This document shows positions 8,199 to 16,617 of a DNA stretch of 36,298 nt, piece by piece. Position 1 is the first letter of the stretch, and each line of letters starts with the position of its first letter. This stretch comes from CALMUP01 sp035327305 (lineage in GTDB: Bacteria > Verrucomicrobiota > Kiritimatiellia > CAIVKH01): assembly GCA_035327305.1 (NCBI GenBank), contig DAOLDL010000028.1, positions 1 through 36,298 of the forward strand. The letters run 5' to 3'. The position numbers were made by a program, and so were the translations under genes. Below the pieces are notes generated by a model. It was not told the DNA's origin. It ran no database searches and saw only the letters and a program-made list of their open reading frames with translations.

Positions 8199-8927
8199 AT
8201 GAATGTGGAAACCGCAACGAAGCCGCAAAACGAATCGCTGGAGCGTCCGACGCTTGCCCATATTGTTCCCTTTGTCGCCTGGCTGTTCATCGCACATTTG
8301 CTCGGTGATCCGGATGGCTGGAAATATGCGGTACGCAGTGTGGTGTGTCTTGGTTTGTTTGTATGGTTAAGGCCGTGGCGCTGGTATTCCGCGATCAACT
8401 TCCGCAATGTTCCATTGGCGATTGTTGTCGGCATTGCCGTTTGTATTATTTGGGTTATTGGCGAATCGCCGTGGGTTCGAGATAATCTGCCATGGTTGTA
8501 TAATGTTTATGGCAAGTGGGGGATCATGCCTTTTGGCGAACTGCGCGACACCAGCATCGGGCTGGCTTATTCACCATCGGAAACGGGTTGGCCGTTGACG
8601 CTGGTGCGCATTGCCGGTTCGGCGCTGGTGATCGGGGTGATCGAAGAGTTTTTTTGGCGGGGCTGGCTGTATCGATGGATGTTGGGGCGTAACTTCCTGA
8701 AGGTCGATCCCGGCACCTTTGACCGTTTTGCATTTTTTGCGGTGGCGTTTGTGTTCGGCTTGGAGCACCGCGAGTGGTTGGCCGGTTGGCTGGCCGGCAT
8801 TGCTTATGGTTGGCTCTACTGGAAAACCCGCGACATCTGGGCAACCGCGCTTGCCCACGCCCTCACCAACGCCCTCTTGGGATGGTATGTAGTTTACGCC
8901 GGAGCCTACTGGTTCTGGAGCGGGTGA
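8199..8927 (+). CDS. CPBP-family intramembrane metalloprotease, exosortase-associated type
   Basis: A multi-pass membrane protease of the Rce1/CPBP superfamily. The 242-residue product has six to eight hydrophobic segments and the three CPBP motifs: EEFFWRGWLYRW (about residues 148-159, EExxxR), FGLEHREW (about 186-193, FxxxH) and HALTN (about 223-227, HxxxN). The combination of FGLEHREWLAGWLAGIAYGW with an Asp-Ile-Trp-Ala-Thr segment before the last motif is characteristic of the PEP-CTERM/exosortase-linked CAAX-protease-like subgroup. No exosortase or PEP-CTERM substrate is in this window, so any link is by family only. The start ATG lacks a clear ribosome-binding site. It precedes gyrB by 111 bases that contain a separate promoter, so the two are probably not obligately co-transcribed. 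Confidence 0.85.
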   Translation: MNVETATKPQNESLERPTLAHIVPFVAWLFIAHLLGDPDGWKYAVRSVVCLGLFVWLRPWRWYSAINFRNVPLAIVVGIAVCIIWVIGESPWVRDNLPWLYNVYGKWGIMPFGELRDTSIGLAYSPSETGWPLTLVRIAGSALVIGVIEEFFWRGWLYRWMLGRNFLKVDPGTFDRFAFFAVAFVFGLEHREWLAGWLAGIAYGWLYWKTRDIWATALAHALTNALLGWYVVYAGAYWFWSG

Positions 8928-8977
8928 AAGCGCCGGATTCCACCCCGAAAATATCCCTTATTTTATCGTTTGAGTCG

Positions 8978-9007
8978 TTGCTTTTCCCAGCCGATTCCGG
9001 TTATACT
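8978..9007 (+). promoter_or_regulatory. Probable sigma-70-type promoter of gyrB
   Basis: TTGCTT (8978-8983) and TATACT (9002-9007) are separated by 18 bases and lie about 32 bases ahead of the gyrB start. Both hexamers are good matches to the housekeeping consensus (four of six and five of six). Confidence 0.5.
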
Positions 9008-9038
9008 GTTCGTCTTTGAAACTATTAAATTCTGATGG

Positions 9039-11570
9039 ATGGAAATGACGTTGAACGAAGGTATTTCTAGCGATAAAACAAACGAGTTGGCGCCGGCGCC
9101 GGGCGATGAGCAAGTCGTTGACGGCAATGTGGATGCAACAGGTGGAGACTCCAGTTACGGAGCCGGAAACATTACGGTGCTGGCCGGGTTGGAGGCTGTG
9201 CGCAAGCGCCCGTCCATGTACATCGGCGATACGGGGGCGCGGGGGCTTCATCATTTGGTCTATGAAGTCGTCGACAACAGTGTAGACGAAGCTCTGGCGG
9301 GTTATTGCAAACGGATTGAAGTTGCAATGAATGCCGACGGCTCCGTTTCCGTTAATGATGACGGGCGCGGTATTCCGGTGGACATCCACAAGGAGGAGAA
9401 TCGTCCCGCGGTGGAAGTGGTGCTTACGGTTCTTCATGCCGGGGGTAAATTCGATCATTCTTCCTACAAGGTGTCGGGCGGATTGCACGGCGTGGGGGTT
9501 TCCTGTGTGAACGCCTTGAGCGAGTGGCTCGAAGTCGAAGTCCGGCGCGATGGCAAGGTGTACCATCAGCGTTATGAACGCGGCAACCCGGTGACGCCGT
9601 TGGAAACCATCGGCAAAACCAGTGGGCGTGGCACCAAGATCACATTCTTTCCCGATCACCAGATATTTTCGACCCTGGAATTCAGTTGGGATACGCTGGC
9701 TAACCGTCTTCGCGAGCTGGCGTTTCTTAACAAGGGTATCGAGATCAGGTTGAGCCAGGAGGAACCGGCCCGCGAGGAGTTGTTCAAGTACGAGGGCGGT
9801 ATCGCCGAGTTTGTCCGCCTCCTCAACAAGAATAAAAATCCATTGCACGCTGATGTCATTGTTTTTGAGAAAGAACGCGACAACATTCAGGTTGAAATCG
9901 CGATGCAGTACAGCGATGCGTATACGGAAAGTATTTTTTCGTACACGAACAATATCAACACCATCGAGGGCGGAACGCATTTGAGCGGTTTTCGCTCCGC
10001 ATTGACCCGAACCGTCAATCAGTACGGCAAAGCGAACAAATTGCTGAAAGACGATAACGACACCATGAGCGGCGAGGACATCCGCGAGGGCCTTACCGCG
10101 GTGGTCAGCGTGAAGGTTCCCGATCCGCAGTTTGAGGGGCAGACCAAAACCAAGCTGGGTAATGGCGAGGTCGAGGGTATCGTTTCTTCGATCGTTAACG
10201 ATGAGTTGAGCACGTTTTTTGAGGAAAACCCGTCGGTTGCGCGAAAGATTGTGGAAAAAGGCGTGCTGGCGGCTCGCGCCCGCGAAGCCGCGCGTAAAGC
10301 CCGCGAACTTACGCGCCGCAAAGGCGCGCTGGAGGGCGGCGGTCTGCCCGGCAAGTTGGCCGACTGCTCGGAACGTGATCCCGCCAAGAGTGAGTTGTTC
10401 ATCGTCGAAGGTGATAGCGCAGGTGGTTCCGCCAAGCAGGGGCGCGACCGCACGTTCCAGGCCATTCTTCCGTTGCGCGGCAAAGTGCTGAATGTGGAAA
10501 AGGCTCGCGACGACAAGATGCTTAACAATAATGAAATTCGAACCATGATCACGGCTTTGGGTACGGGATTCGGTCGCGATGATTTCAATATCGAGAAGTT
10601 GCGGTATCACCGGATCATTATCATGACCGACGCCGACGTGGACGGTTCTCATATCCGCACCCTTTTGTTGACGTTCTTTTACCGGAAGATGCCGGAGTTG
10701 ATCGAACGTGGCTACATCTACATCGCCCAGCCGCCTTTGTTCAGAATCAAGCGGCGCAACCGCGAGGAGTATATCGAAAACGAAGCCGCGCTGAACAAGT
10801 TGCTGATTACGTTGGCAATCGACGACGCGAGCGTGGTCAATGAGGCGGGTGAGGATCGGTTGTCCGGGGATCGGTTGCGGCTCGTTCTTGAAAAACTTAC
10901 CGAGCTTGAACAGCACGCGGACCGCTTGAAGCGCAAGGCGATTTCGTTTGATGAATATATTCAAATGCGATCTGCGGAAGGGTTATTCCCGCAATACCGG
11001 GTCACAATCACGACGGAGCATGGCGAAGACATTCGATACGTTTACACTGAACCGGAGCTTCGCGCACTTTGCCAGGAGTATGAGCAAAAAGCCGGCGTGG
11101 AAATCATCAGCGACGGCTCGGATGAGTCAAAGGCTTCCGAGTATGGTGTTCGTTGGGTGGAGATATACTCCAGCCAGGCCATTGCCCGGATTGTGGCGGT
11201 GCTGGAGGAACATGGCTTCTCCGCTTCGGAACTGGTCGCCGGTCAAAAACCGTTTGCCTGGCTGGCCAACAAATCCAACAAGGATGACCGCAAGGTCGAT
11301 TTGTTCTCGCTACTTGATCTGCTCGAACAGGTCAGGCTTATGGGGCGCAAAGGCGTGGATATTCAGCGCTACAAAGGGTTGGGGGAAATGAACCCGGAAC
11401 AATTGTGGGAAACCACGCTCAACAAGGAAAATCGGAAACTTCTGCGTGTGGCGATGGAAGACGCGGTAAAAGCCGATGAAATATTCACCGTGTTGATGGG
11501 CGACGAAGTGGAGCCTCGCCGCGCCTTTATCGAAAAGAACGCGCTCAATGTGACCAATTTGGATATTTAA
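9039..11570 (+). CDS. gyrB: DNA gyrase subunit B
   Basis: GyrB is the ATPase subunit of the type II topoisomerase that introduces negative supercoils. The 843-residue product has the GHKL ATPase domain (GLEAVRKRPSMYIGD near 50-65, EVVDNSVDEALAG, DDGRGIPVDIH, GLHGVGVSCVNALS) and the transducer region. The TOPRIM domain follows, with EGDSAGGSAKQGRDR near 456-470 and the metal-binding DADVDGSH near 530-537. The product ends with the conserved QRYKGLGEMNPEQLWETT. Length over 800 reflects the roughly 160-residue insertion typical of Gram-negative GyrB (about 600-770 here) plus a low-complexity N-terminal extension of about 45 residues before the core. A second in-frame ATG at 9045 is equally possible as start. 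gyrA follows after 84 bases, the common gyrB-gyrA order. Confidence 0.97.
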   Translation: MEMTLNEGISSDKTNELAPAPGDEQVVDGNVDATGGDSSYGAGNITVLAGLEAVRKRPSMYIGDTGARGLHHLVYEVVDNSVDEALAGYCKRIEVAMNADGSVSVNDDGRGIPVDIHKEENRPAVEVVLTVLHAGGKFDHSSYKVSGGLHGVGVSCVNALSEWLEVEVRRDGKVYHQRYERGNPVTPLETIGKTSGRGTKITFFPDHQIFSTLEFSWDTLANRLRELAFLNKGIEIRLSQEEPAREELFKYEGGIAEFVRLLNKNKNPLHADVIVFEKERDNIQVEIAMQYSDAYTESIFSYTNNINTIEGGTHLSGFRSALTRTVNQYGKANKLLKDDNDTMSGEDIREGLTAVVSVKVPDPQFEGQTKTKLGNGEVEGIVSSIVNDELSTFFEENPSVARKIVEKGVLAARAREAARKARELTRRKGALEGGGLPGKLADCSERDPAKSELFIVEGDSAGGSAKQGRDRTFQAILPLRGKVLNVEKARDDKMLNNNEIRTMITALGTGFGRDDFNIEKLRYHRIIIMTDADVDGSHIRTLLLTFFYRKMPELIERGYIYIAQPPLFRIKRRNREEYIENEAALNKLLITLAIDDASVVNEAGEDRLSGDRLRLVLEKLTELEQHADRLKRKAISFDEYIQMRSAEGLFPQYRVTITTEHGEDIRYVYTEPELRALCQEYEQKAGVEIISDGSDESKASEYGVRWVEIYSSQAIARIVAVLEEHGFSASELVAGQKPFAWLANKSNKDDRKVDLFSLLDLLEQVRLMGRKGVDIQRYKGLGEMNPEQLWETTLNKENRKLLRVAMEDAVKADEIFTVLMGDEVEPRRAFIEKNALNVTNLDI

Positions 11571-11654
11571 TAAACGTGGCCCGGGAGGGCGAACCTTCCG
11601 GTGAGTCGAAAGATTACGATCAAGCAGATGGATTAAGAGAGGCTGGGGTACGAA

Positions 11655-14117
11655 GTGACAGACCGGATTGACAATATCAACATTGAAGAGGAAATGCAGC
11701 GCGCCTATATCGATTACTCGATGAGCGTAATTATCGGGCGCGCATTACCGGATGTGCGGGACGGCTTGAAGCCGGGCAATCGCCGCATACTTTTCGCCAT
11801 GAAAGAGCGCGGATGGACGCACAGCAAGTCCTTTGTCAAGTGCGCCAAGGTCGTGGGCGAAGTAATCGGTAATTACCACCCGCACGGCGACAGCGCCGTT
11901 TATGATACCTTGGTCCGCATGGCGCAGGATTTTTCCATGCGCAATCCGCTGATTCATGGTCAGGGTAATTTTGGGAGTATCGATGGCGATCCTCCCGCCG
12001 CTTACCGATATACCGAGTGCAAACTGGAAAAACTCGCCGAGGATTTGCTGGCCGATATCGACAAAAACACCGTCGATATGCAGGAAAACTTCGACGGCAC
12101 GCTCAAGGAACCGACGGTTCTTCCGGCGCGGGTTCCCAACTTGCTGATCAACGGAAGCACCGGCATTGCCGTCGGTATGGCGACCAATATCCCTCCCCAC
12201 AATCTGGTCGAAATTGTCGATGCCACGATTCACTTGATTGATAACCCCAAGGCGTCCGTTGCCGACCTGATGCAATTCGTGAAGGGGCCGGATTTCCCGA
12301 CCTCCGGCGTTATCTGCGGATTCAACGCCATTCGTTCCATGTACGAAACGGGGCGCGGCCTGATCAAGGTTCGCGGCGTGGCGACCATTGAAGAGGATAA
12401 AAGCGGACGCGAGCAAATTATCATCACGGAAATTCCGTACGCTGTGAACAAGGCGACATTGATTGAAAAGATGGCGGAATTGGTTCGCGACAAGAAGCTC
12501 GAAGGCGTATCCGATATTCGTGACGAGTCCAGCAAGGACGGTATTCGCGTCATTGTGGAACTGAAGCGTGGTGTAATGGGAAATGTGGTGCTGAACAATC
12601 TGTTCCGCCAGACTCAAATGGAAACCACGTTTGGCGCCATCATGCTGGCGATTGATCATGGTCGCCCTCGCGTGATGAACCTGCGCGACCTCCTGCAGTG
12701 TTTTATCAACCATCGCTTTGAAGTCATTACGCGCCGGACCAAATTTGATTTGGACAAGGCATTGGCCCGCGCCCACATTCTTGAAGGCTTGCGCATCGCC
12801 ATCGATAATATGGAGGATGTGGTAAAGATCATTCGCCAGTCGGCCGACCGCAATCAGGCGAGGGTGGAGTTGATCGCGCGCTTCGGCCTGTCTGAAATTC
12901 AGGCGAACGCCATTCTCGATATGAGGCTTTATCAGCTTACCGGCCTCGAACGTGACAAGATCGAGGCGGAATACAAGGAAGTGATGGCGTTGATCGCATA
13001 CCTCAAGGATCTTTTGGCCACGCCGGCAAAAATTTATGCAGTCATCAAGGAAGATCTCTCGGAAATTCGCAAGTCATACGGTGACGAACGGCGCACCCGG
13101 ATTGTCCCGGACGAAGGCGAGATCAACATGGAGGATCTCATCGCCGACAAGGGTTGCGTTATCACGCTTAGTCATGCCGGTTACATCAAGCGCGTCCCCG
13201 TCGATACGTTCCGTGAACAGCGTCGCGGCGGCAAAGGCGTGGCCGGAATGGACACCAAAGACGAGGATTTCGTTGAACACGTATTCAGCGCCTCGACGCA
13301 TGATTACCTTTTGTTCTTCACCTCGACCGGACGTGTTCATTGGAAGAAGGTTTATGAAGTTCCGGAGGGAAGTCGAACATCTCGTGGCAAAGCCATCGTA
13401 AACCTTCTCGAAGTTCAAAATGATGAAAAAGTTGCGGCATTGATCAGGGTCCGCGAATTTCCCGACACGCAATATCTCGTGTTTGCCACGGCGAATGGAA
13501 CGGTCAAGAAGACCAATCTTTCCGCCTACGGCAATCCACGAGCCGGCGGTATCATTGCTATTGCGATCGAGGAAGGCGACCGGTTGATCGGTGTGCGACA
13601 AACCAATGGCAACAATGAAATCATGTTGGTTACGCGTCAGGGTATGAGCATCCGGTTTAATGAATCCCAGCTTCGCGACCAGGGTCGCGACACCATGGGT
13701 GTCCGGGGTATCACGCTGGGTCGCGAAAACGATGCGGTTGAAAGCGTTGAGGTGGTGGAGGATGGCGCCACGTTGCTTTGCATTAGTGAAAACGGCTATG
13801 GCAAACGGACCGCCTTTGATGAGTATCCCGTTCAGAATCGCGGAGGCAAAGGGGTTATCACGATGAAGACCTCTGATCGCAACGGCTTGATCGTCAGTGC
13901 GCATACCGTTCACGAGCACGAGGCGCTTATGATGATCACGGCAAACGGACAAATGATCCGTATTGCGGTCGATGACATGAGGGTCATCAGTCGAAATACC
14001 CAGGGTGTGCGAGTCATCAATCTGGATGAAGGTGACAAGGTGGTGTCCGCCACACCGGTGGAAGTTGATGCCGATGATGTTCCGTCCGATGAAACTCCCG
14101 TGAGTCCGGGGGAGTGA
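11655..14117 (+). CDS. gyrA: DNA gyrase subunit A
   Basis: GyrA is the DNA-cleaving and wrapping subunit of gyrase. The 820-residue product begins at a GTG. The breakage-reunion domain includes HPHGDSAVYDT and the catalytic Tyr at residue 119 in AAYRYTECKL. The C-terminal beta-pinwheel carries the GyrA box QRRGGKG near residue 522 that marks gyrase rather than topoisomerase IV, and a related QNRGGKGV repeat near 725. In the quinolone-resistance region the residues equivalent to E. coli Ser83 and Asp87 are Ser80 and Asp84, the susceptible-type residues. The acidic tail is typical. It is co-oriented with gyrB and probably co-transcribed. Its stop is followed within seven bases by a palindromic repeat (14124-14148). 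Confidence 0.97.
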   Translation: MTDRIDNINIEEEMQRAYIDYSMSVIIGRALPDVRDGLKPGNRRILFAMKERGWTHSKSFVKCAKVVGEVIGNYHPHGDSAVYDTLVRMAQDFSMRNPLIHGQGNFGSIDGDPPAAYRYTECKLEKLAEDLLADIDKNTVDMQENFDGTLKEPTVLPARVPNLLINGSTGIAVGMATNIPPHNLVEIVDATIHLIDNPKASVADLMQFVKGPDFPTSGVICGFNAIRSMYETGRGLIKVRGVATIEEDKSGREQIIITEIPYAVNKATLIEKMAELVRDKKLEGVSDIRDESSKDGIRVIVELKRGVMGNVVLNNLFRQTQMETTFGAIMLAIDHGRPRVMNLRDLLQCFINHRFEVITRRTKFDLDKALARAHILEGLRIAIDNMEDVVKIIRQSADRNQARVELIARFGLSEIQANAILDMRLYQLTGLERDKIEAEYKEVMALIAYLKDLLATPAKIYAVIKEDLSEIRKSYGDERRTRIVPDEGEINMEDLIADKGCVITLSHAGYIKRVPVDTFREQRRGGKGVAGMDTKDEDFVEHVFSASTHDYLLFFTSTGRVHWKKVYEVPEGSRTSRGKAIVNLLEVQNDEKVAALIRVREFPDTQYLVFATANGTVKKTNLSAYGNPRAGGIIAIAIEEGDRLIGVRQTNGNNEIMLVTRQGMSIRFNESQLRDQGRDTMGVRGITLGRENDAVESVEVVEDGATLLCISENGYGKRTAFDEYPVQNRGGKGVITMKTSDRNGLIVSAHTVHEHEALMMITANGQMIRIAVDDMRVISRNTQGVRVINLDEGDKVVSATPVEVDADDVPSDETPVSPGE

Positions 14118-14123
14118 GGTGAA

Positions 14124-14148
14124 ACGCGGCGAGGGCGCCGCGTCTCCA
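14124..14148 (+). repeat. Dispersed palindromic repeat family A, copy 1, between convergent gyrA and desaturase
   Basis: The core CGCGGCG-AGGG-CGCCGCG forms a perfect 7-bp hairpin followed by TCTCCA. The same element recurs at 15711-15734 and, inverted, at 35780-35804 and 35970-35994. It sits in the 47-base gap between two converging genes, where it could also act as a bidirectional transcription barrier, although there is no T-run. Confidence 0.7.
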
Positions 14149-14164
14149 GCATATTGGCGGATTA

Positions 14165-15118
14165 TTACTGCTTGCCTGCCGCCATGGCCTGCTCAATCGG
14201 CAGTACCGGAACTTCTTCGGCTTCCTGATAAAGTTTTTCGAGCGGTGGGCGGATATCCCAAACCACGCCCATCCAGCCAAGCAGTCTTAGTATGTAGTAG
14301 GTCGCATCGATTTCCCACCAGTAGAATCCCTGGCGTGTGGCCACCGGGTATCGGTGATGATTGTTGTGCCAGCCTTCACCCATGGTGATGAGGGCGAGAA
14401 TCAAACTGTTGCGGCTTTGATCAGTGGTGTTGTAGCGCCTGGTGCCGATCATGTGGGTAAGCGAATTGATGCAAAATGTCGCGTGGTAAACCAGCACGGT
14501 GCTGACAAAAAATCCCCACACCACCAGTTGCCATCCGGATGTTTTCAGGCCGGGATATGTTGCGCCGAGAAAATTGCCGAGGAAATAAAGCCCGAAAGCC
14601 AGCATCAAGGGCGGTATAACATGGAAACGATCGAGAAAGCGCAACTCCGGATACTTGGCGAAATCCGGAATCCGGCTCAATTCGGTTTTTGCATATTTAC
14701 TGCATAAGAGCCAGCCGATATGCGACCAGAACAATCCCCGCCGACCGGGCGAGTGGATGTCCTGATCGGTGTCGGAATGAAGGTGGTGATGGCGATGGTG
14801 GGCGGCCCACCACAATGCGCCGAGTTGGGCGGACATGCCCCCGACAAAGGCCAAAACGAATTGGAACACCCGTCCGGTTTTATAGGAGTTGTGGGAAAAG
14901 TACCGGTGGTAACCTCCGGTCAGGGCAAATACGCGAAGAAAATATAATAAAGCGCATACGCCGACGGCAAACCAACTGAACGGCACAAAAAACACCAGCA
15001 ACGCGGCCAGATGCATGAAAGTCAGCGGAGTGCTGTCAATCAGGGTAATGTTCTCGTCATCTTTAAGAATATTGTCTTTGATGCGGTTGAATAAGAATCG
15101 CTTTTTAACTTCGGTCAT
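14165..15118 (-). CDS. Membrane fatty-acid (acyl-CoA) delta-9-type desaturase
   Basis: A di-iron membrane enzyme that inserts a double bond into saturated acyl chains (stearoyl-CoA desaturase family), controlling membrane fluidity. The 317-residue product shows all three histidine boxes: HRYFSH (71-76), HHRHHH (107-112) and HNNHH (252-256), with hydrophobic hairpins between them. The flanking phrases GGYHRYFSH, WWAAHHRHHH and GEGWHNNHHRYP are those of the delta-9 group. It would use an electron donor such as a ferredoxin or cytochrome b5-like protein; the FdxA-like ferredoxin elsewhere in the window is a possible donor but not linked by context. It converges with gyrA. The next gene upstream (bcp) has the same orientation, 26 bases away. 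Confidence 0.93.
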   Translation of the reverse strand: MTEVKKRFLFNRIKDNILKDDENITLIDSTPLTFMHLAALLVFFVPFSWFAVGVCALLYFLRVFALTGGYHRYFSHNSYKTGRVFQFVLAFVGGMSAQLGALWWAAHHRHHHLHSDTDQDIHSPGRRGLFWSHIGWLLCSKYAKTELSRIPDFAKYPELRFLDRFHVIPPLMLAFGLYFLGNFLGATYPGLKTSGWQLVVWGFFVSTVLVYHATFCINSLTHMIGTRRYNTTDQSRNSLILALITMGEGWHNNHHRYPVATRQGFYWWEIDATYYILRLLGWMGVVWDIRPPLEKLYQEAEEVPVLPIEQAMAAGKQ

Positions 15119-15144
15119 TGCGTTTTCACCCGGGAGAGCTTTTT

Positions 15145-15621
15145 TTATTTATCGGAAAGGCTCTTGATAAAATCAAGTACATCCGATGGGTGTTCTGCGG
15201 CTTTTTTTACCGTTGGCCAATGCCTGATCACGACACCTTTTCCATTAATGACAACTGTGGAGCGGATGGTCCCGGTCACTGGTTTTCCGTACATTAACTT
15301 ATTGCCCCATGCGCCATAAGCTTTCATGACGGAGGTGTCCTCGTCGGATAATAAAACGAAGGGAAGTTTGTATTTTTCAATAAATTTTTCGTGCGATGAC
15401 ACGGAGTCTTTGCTTATGCCCAGCACCACGGCGCCCGCCTTTGCCAGTTGCGAATAATCATCCCTGAACTGACAAGCCTCGCTGGTGCATCCGGGTGTGT
15501 CATCCTTCGGGTAAAAATAAACGACCAGGATTTTCCCCTGGTAATCTTTTAACCTGTGGCGTTTTCCGTCGCTTCCCGGCAATTCAAAGGCCGGTGCTTT
15601 CTTGCCTTCTAAATTCGACAT
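15145..15621 (-). CDS. bcp: Thiol peroxidase, BCP/PrxQ-type peroxiredoxin
   Basis: Reduces hydrogen peroxide and organic hydroperoxides using a reactive cysteine, regenerated by thioredoxin. From the ATG at 15621 the product has 158 residues, the usual BCP length. The signature PKDDTPGCTSEACQFRD places the peroxidatic Cys at 45 and the resolving Cys at 50 (two-Cys atypical type). The start is fixed by GGAG seven bases upstream and by alignment of MSNLEGKKAPAFELPG with the normal N-terminus. The open frame continues back to 15744, but those extra 41 codons read through the repeat at 15711-15734 and are spurious. Neighbours are the desaturase and a TraB/GumN protein on the same strand. Confidence 0.93.
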   Translation of the reverse strand: MSNLEGKKAPAFELPGSDGKRHRLKDYQGKILVVYFYPKDDTPGCTSEACQFRDDYSQLAKAGAVVLGISKDSVSSHEKFIEKYKLPFVLLSDEDTSVMKAYGAWGNKLMYGKPVTGTIRSTVVINGKGVVIRHWPTVKKAAEHPSDVLDFIKSLSDK

Positions 15622-15710
15622 ACGATTCTCCGTTTCTGGCAGAAATATACGTGGCTCGGCGGAAGTTTCAACAAACGGAGTTTTCGCTGGTTTAGCCGGG
15701 GATATCGGAA

Positions 15711-15734
15711 TGCGGTGAGGGCGCCGTGCCTCCA
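15711..15734 (+). repeat. Dispersed palindromic repeat family A, copy 2
   Basis: GCGGTGAGGGCGCCGTGCC followed by TCCA, the same orientation as copy 1 at 14124-14148, with a few substitutions that keep the stem partly paired. It lies between the stop of the TraB/GumN gene (15741) and the bcp start. Antisense translation of it creates the false extended N-terminus of bcp. Confidence 0.65.
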
Positions 15735-15740
15735 GGTCCG

Positions 15741-16616
15741 TCATCGCGAAAACTGCCGGATGCTGAATCCGTTTTGTTTCAGATTTTCCAACAAACTATC
15801 CTTGCCCGCGAGGTGCGCGGCGCCAGTCAAGACCAGAATGTTTTTGCCTTCAAATTGCTTCAGCCTTTCAACCCAGCCTTGATTGCGCGATGCAAAAAGG
15901 CCGGCATGTAACGCGTCATGTCCGGCATAGGATTTTCGGAAGAAGTTTTCGAATTGGTCATACCGTCCCGCCGTCCAGTATTGTTCCATGGCGAATACGG
16001 TATCTTTGATGGTGCGGGCGTCTTTTAATGCCTTTTGCAACATCTGGACCTGCAATTCGAGGCTCATTCCAGAGTAGAAATCCAAAATTTCATCGTTGGT
16101 GCTCAAAGGGTGGGTCTCTTTTCCATCCGCCAGGCACCGATCATGGAATATACCTGCAAGATCGTCTTGAATTTTGATTCCGGCCTTGATGGCGGCGATG
16201 TTTAACACCTGTTGCGCGGCGAGCCAGGGGCGTATTCGATAGGTTTCGTTTCCCTCAGTTCCCATTTCGCGATGAAATGTACCGTACTCCAACAACACAC
16301 GTCGCGGCAATTGCCGGTGAATGGTTTCTCCCGTGGGATAGGTTCCCGCTTCCACAAGCGCACGCAAGCGATCGCGGCGTTTATCCGGCGCCTGATCGGA
16401 TTCAAACACAACCCGTTCCGCGTTGTGGTATGCATCCTTGATTTCATTGGCAAGGTCGGAAAATACCACGGACGAAGTAAGCGGGACCACGGCAAGCACA
16501 TGAATGGTTTGTTCGCCGCGTGTTGCTTCCCAAAGCAGAAAAGCATCAGCATGGTTGGATGTGGCCAGGAAAAGCACGACCAAAAAAAGGATGTGGAGAA
16601 TGCGGGAGGAGGGCAT
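15741..16616 (-). CDS. TraB/GumN-family protein, exported
   Basis: The 291-residue product starts with a signal peptide (MPSSRILHILFLVVLFLATS, cleavage after HADA). The body has the TraB/GumN (Tiki-like) pattern: LLWEATRGEQTIHVLAVVPL near the mature N-terminus, where relatives usually have a G(T/S)xH motif, a central helical region with RPWLAAQQVL, and near the end LVLTGAAHLAGKDSLLENL (the GxxH motif). Members are thought to be metal-dependent proteases or erythromycin-esterase-like hydrolases, but function in bacteria is largely unknown. In the first motif Gly is replaced here (the segment reads HVLAVVPL), so catalytic competence is uncertain. The start at 16616 lies two bases past the HPr stop and uses GAGGGA inside the HPr tail; an in-frame start at 16694 lies wholly within the HPr gene and is rejected. 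Confidence 0.8.
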   Translation of the reverse strand: MPSSRILHILFLVVLFLATSNHADAFLLWEATRGEQTIHVLAVVPLTSSVVFSDLANEIKDAYHNAERVVFESDQAPDKRRDRLRALVEAGTYPTGETIHRQLPRRVLLEYGTFHREMGTEGNETYRIRPWLAAQQVLNIAAIKAGIKIQDDLAGIFHDRCLADGKETHPLSTNDEILDFYSGMSLELQVQMLQKALKDARTIKDTVFAMEQYWTAGRYDQFENFFRKSYAGHDALHAGLFASRNQGWVERLKQFEGKNILVLTGAAHLAGKDSLLENLKQNGFSIRQFSR

Positions 16617-16617
16617 G

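Noticed and set aside
8958..10964. 668-codon open frame antisense to gyrB
   Set aside because: It lies entirely opposite gyrB and its left edge, has no ribosome-binding site or recognisable domain, and is a codon-bias shadow of the GC-rich gene. The same applies to the long antisense frames at 11745-12776 and 13074-13952 opposite gyrA.
9039..14117. Replication origin near gyrBA
   Set aside because: dnaA, dnaN and recF are not in the window and I noticed no cluster of DnaA-box-like sequences; gyrase gene position alone is not evidence.
15622..15744. 41-codon N-terminal extension of bcp
   Set aside because: It reads through the antisense of the family A repeat and precedes a well-placed ribosome-binding site and the canonical BCP start.
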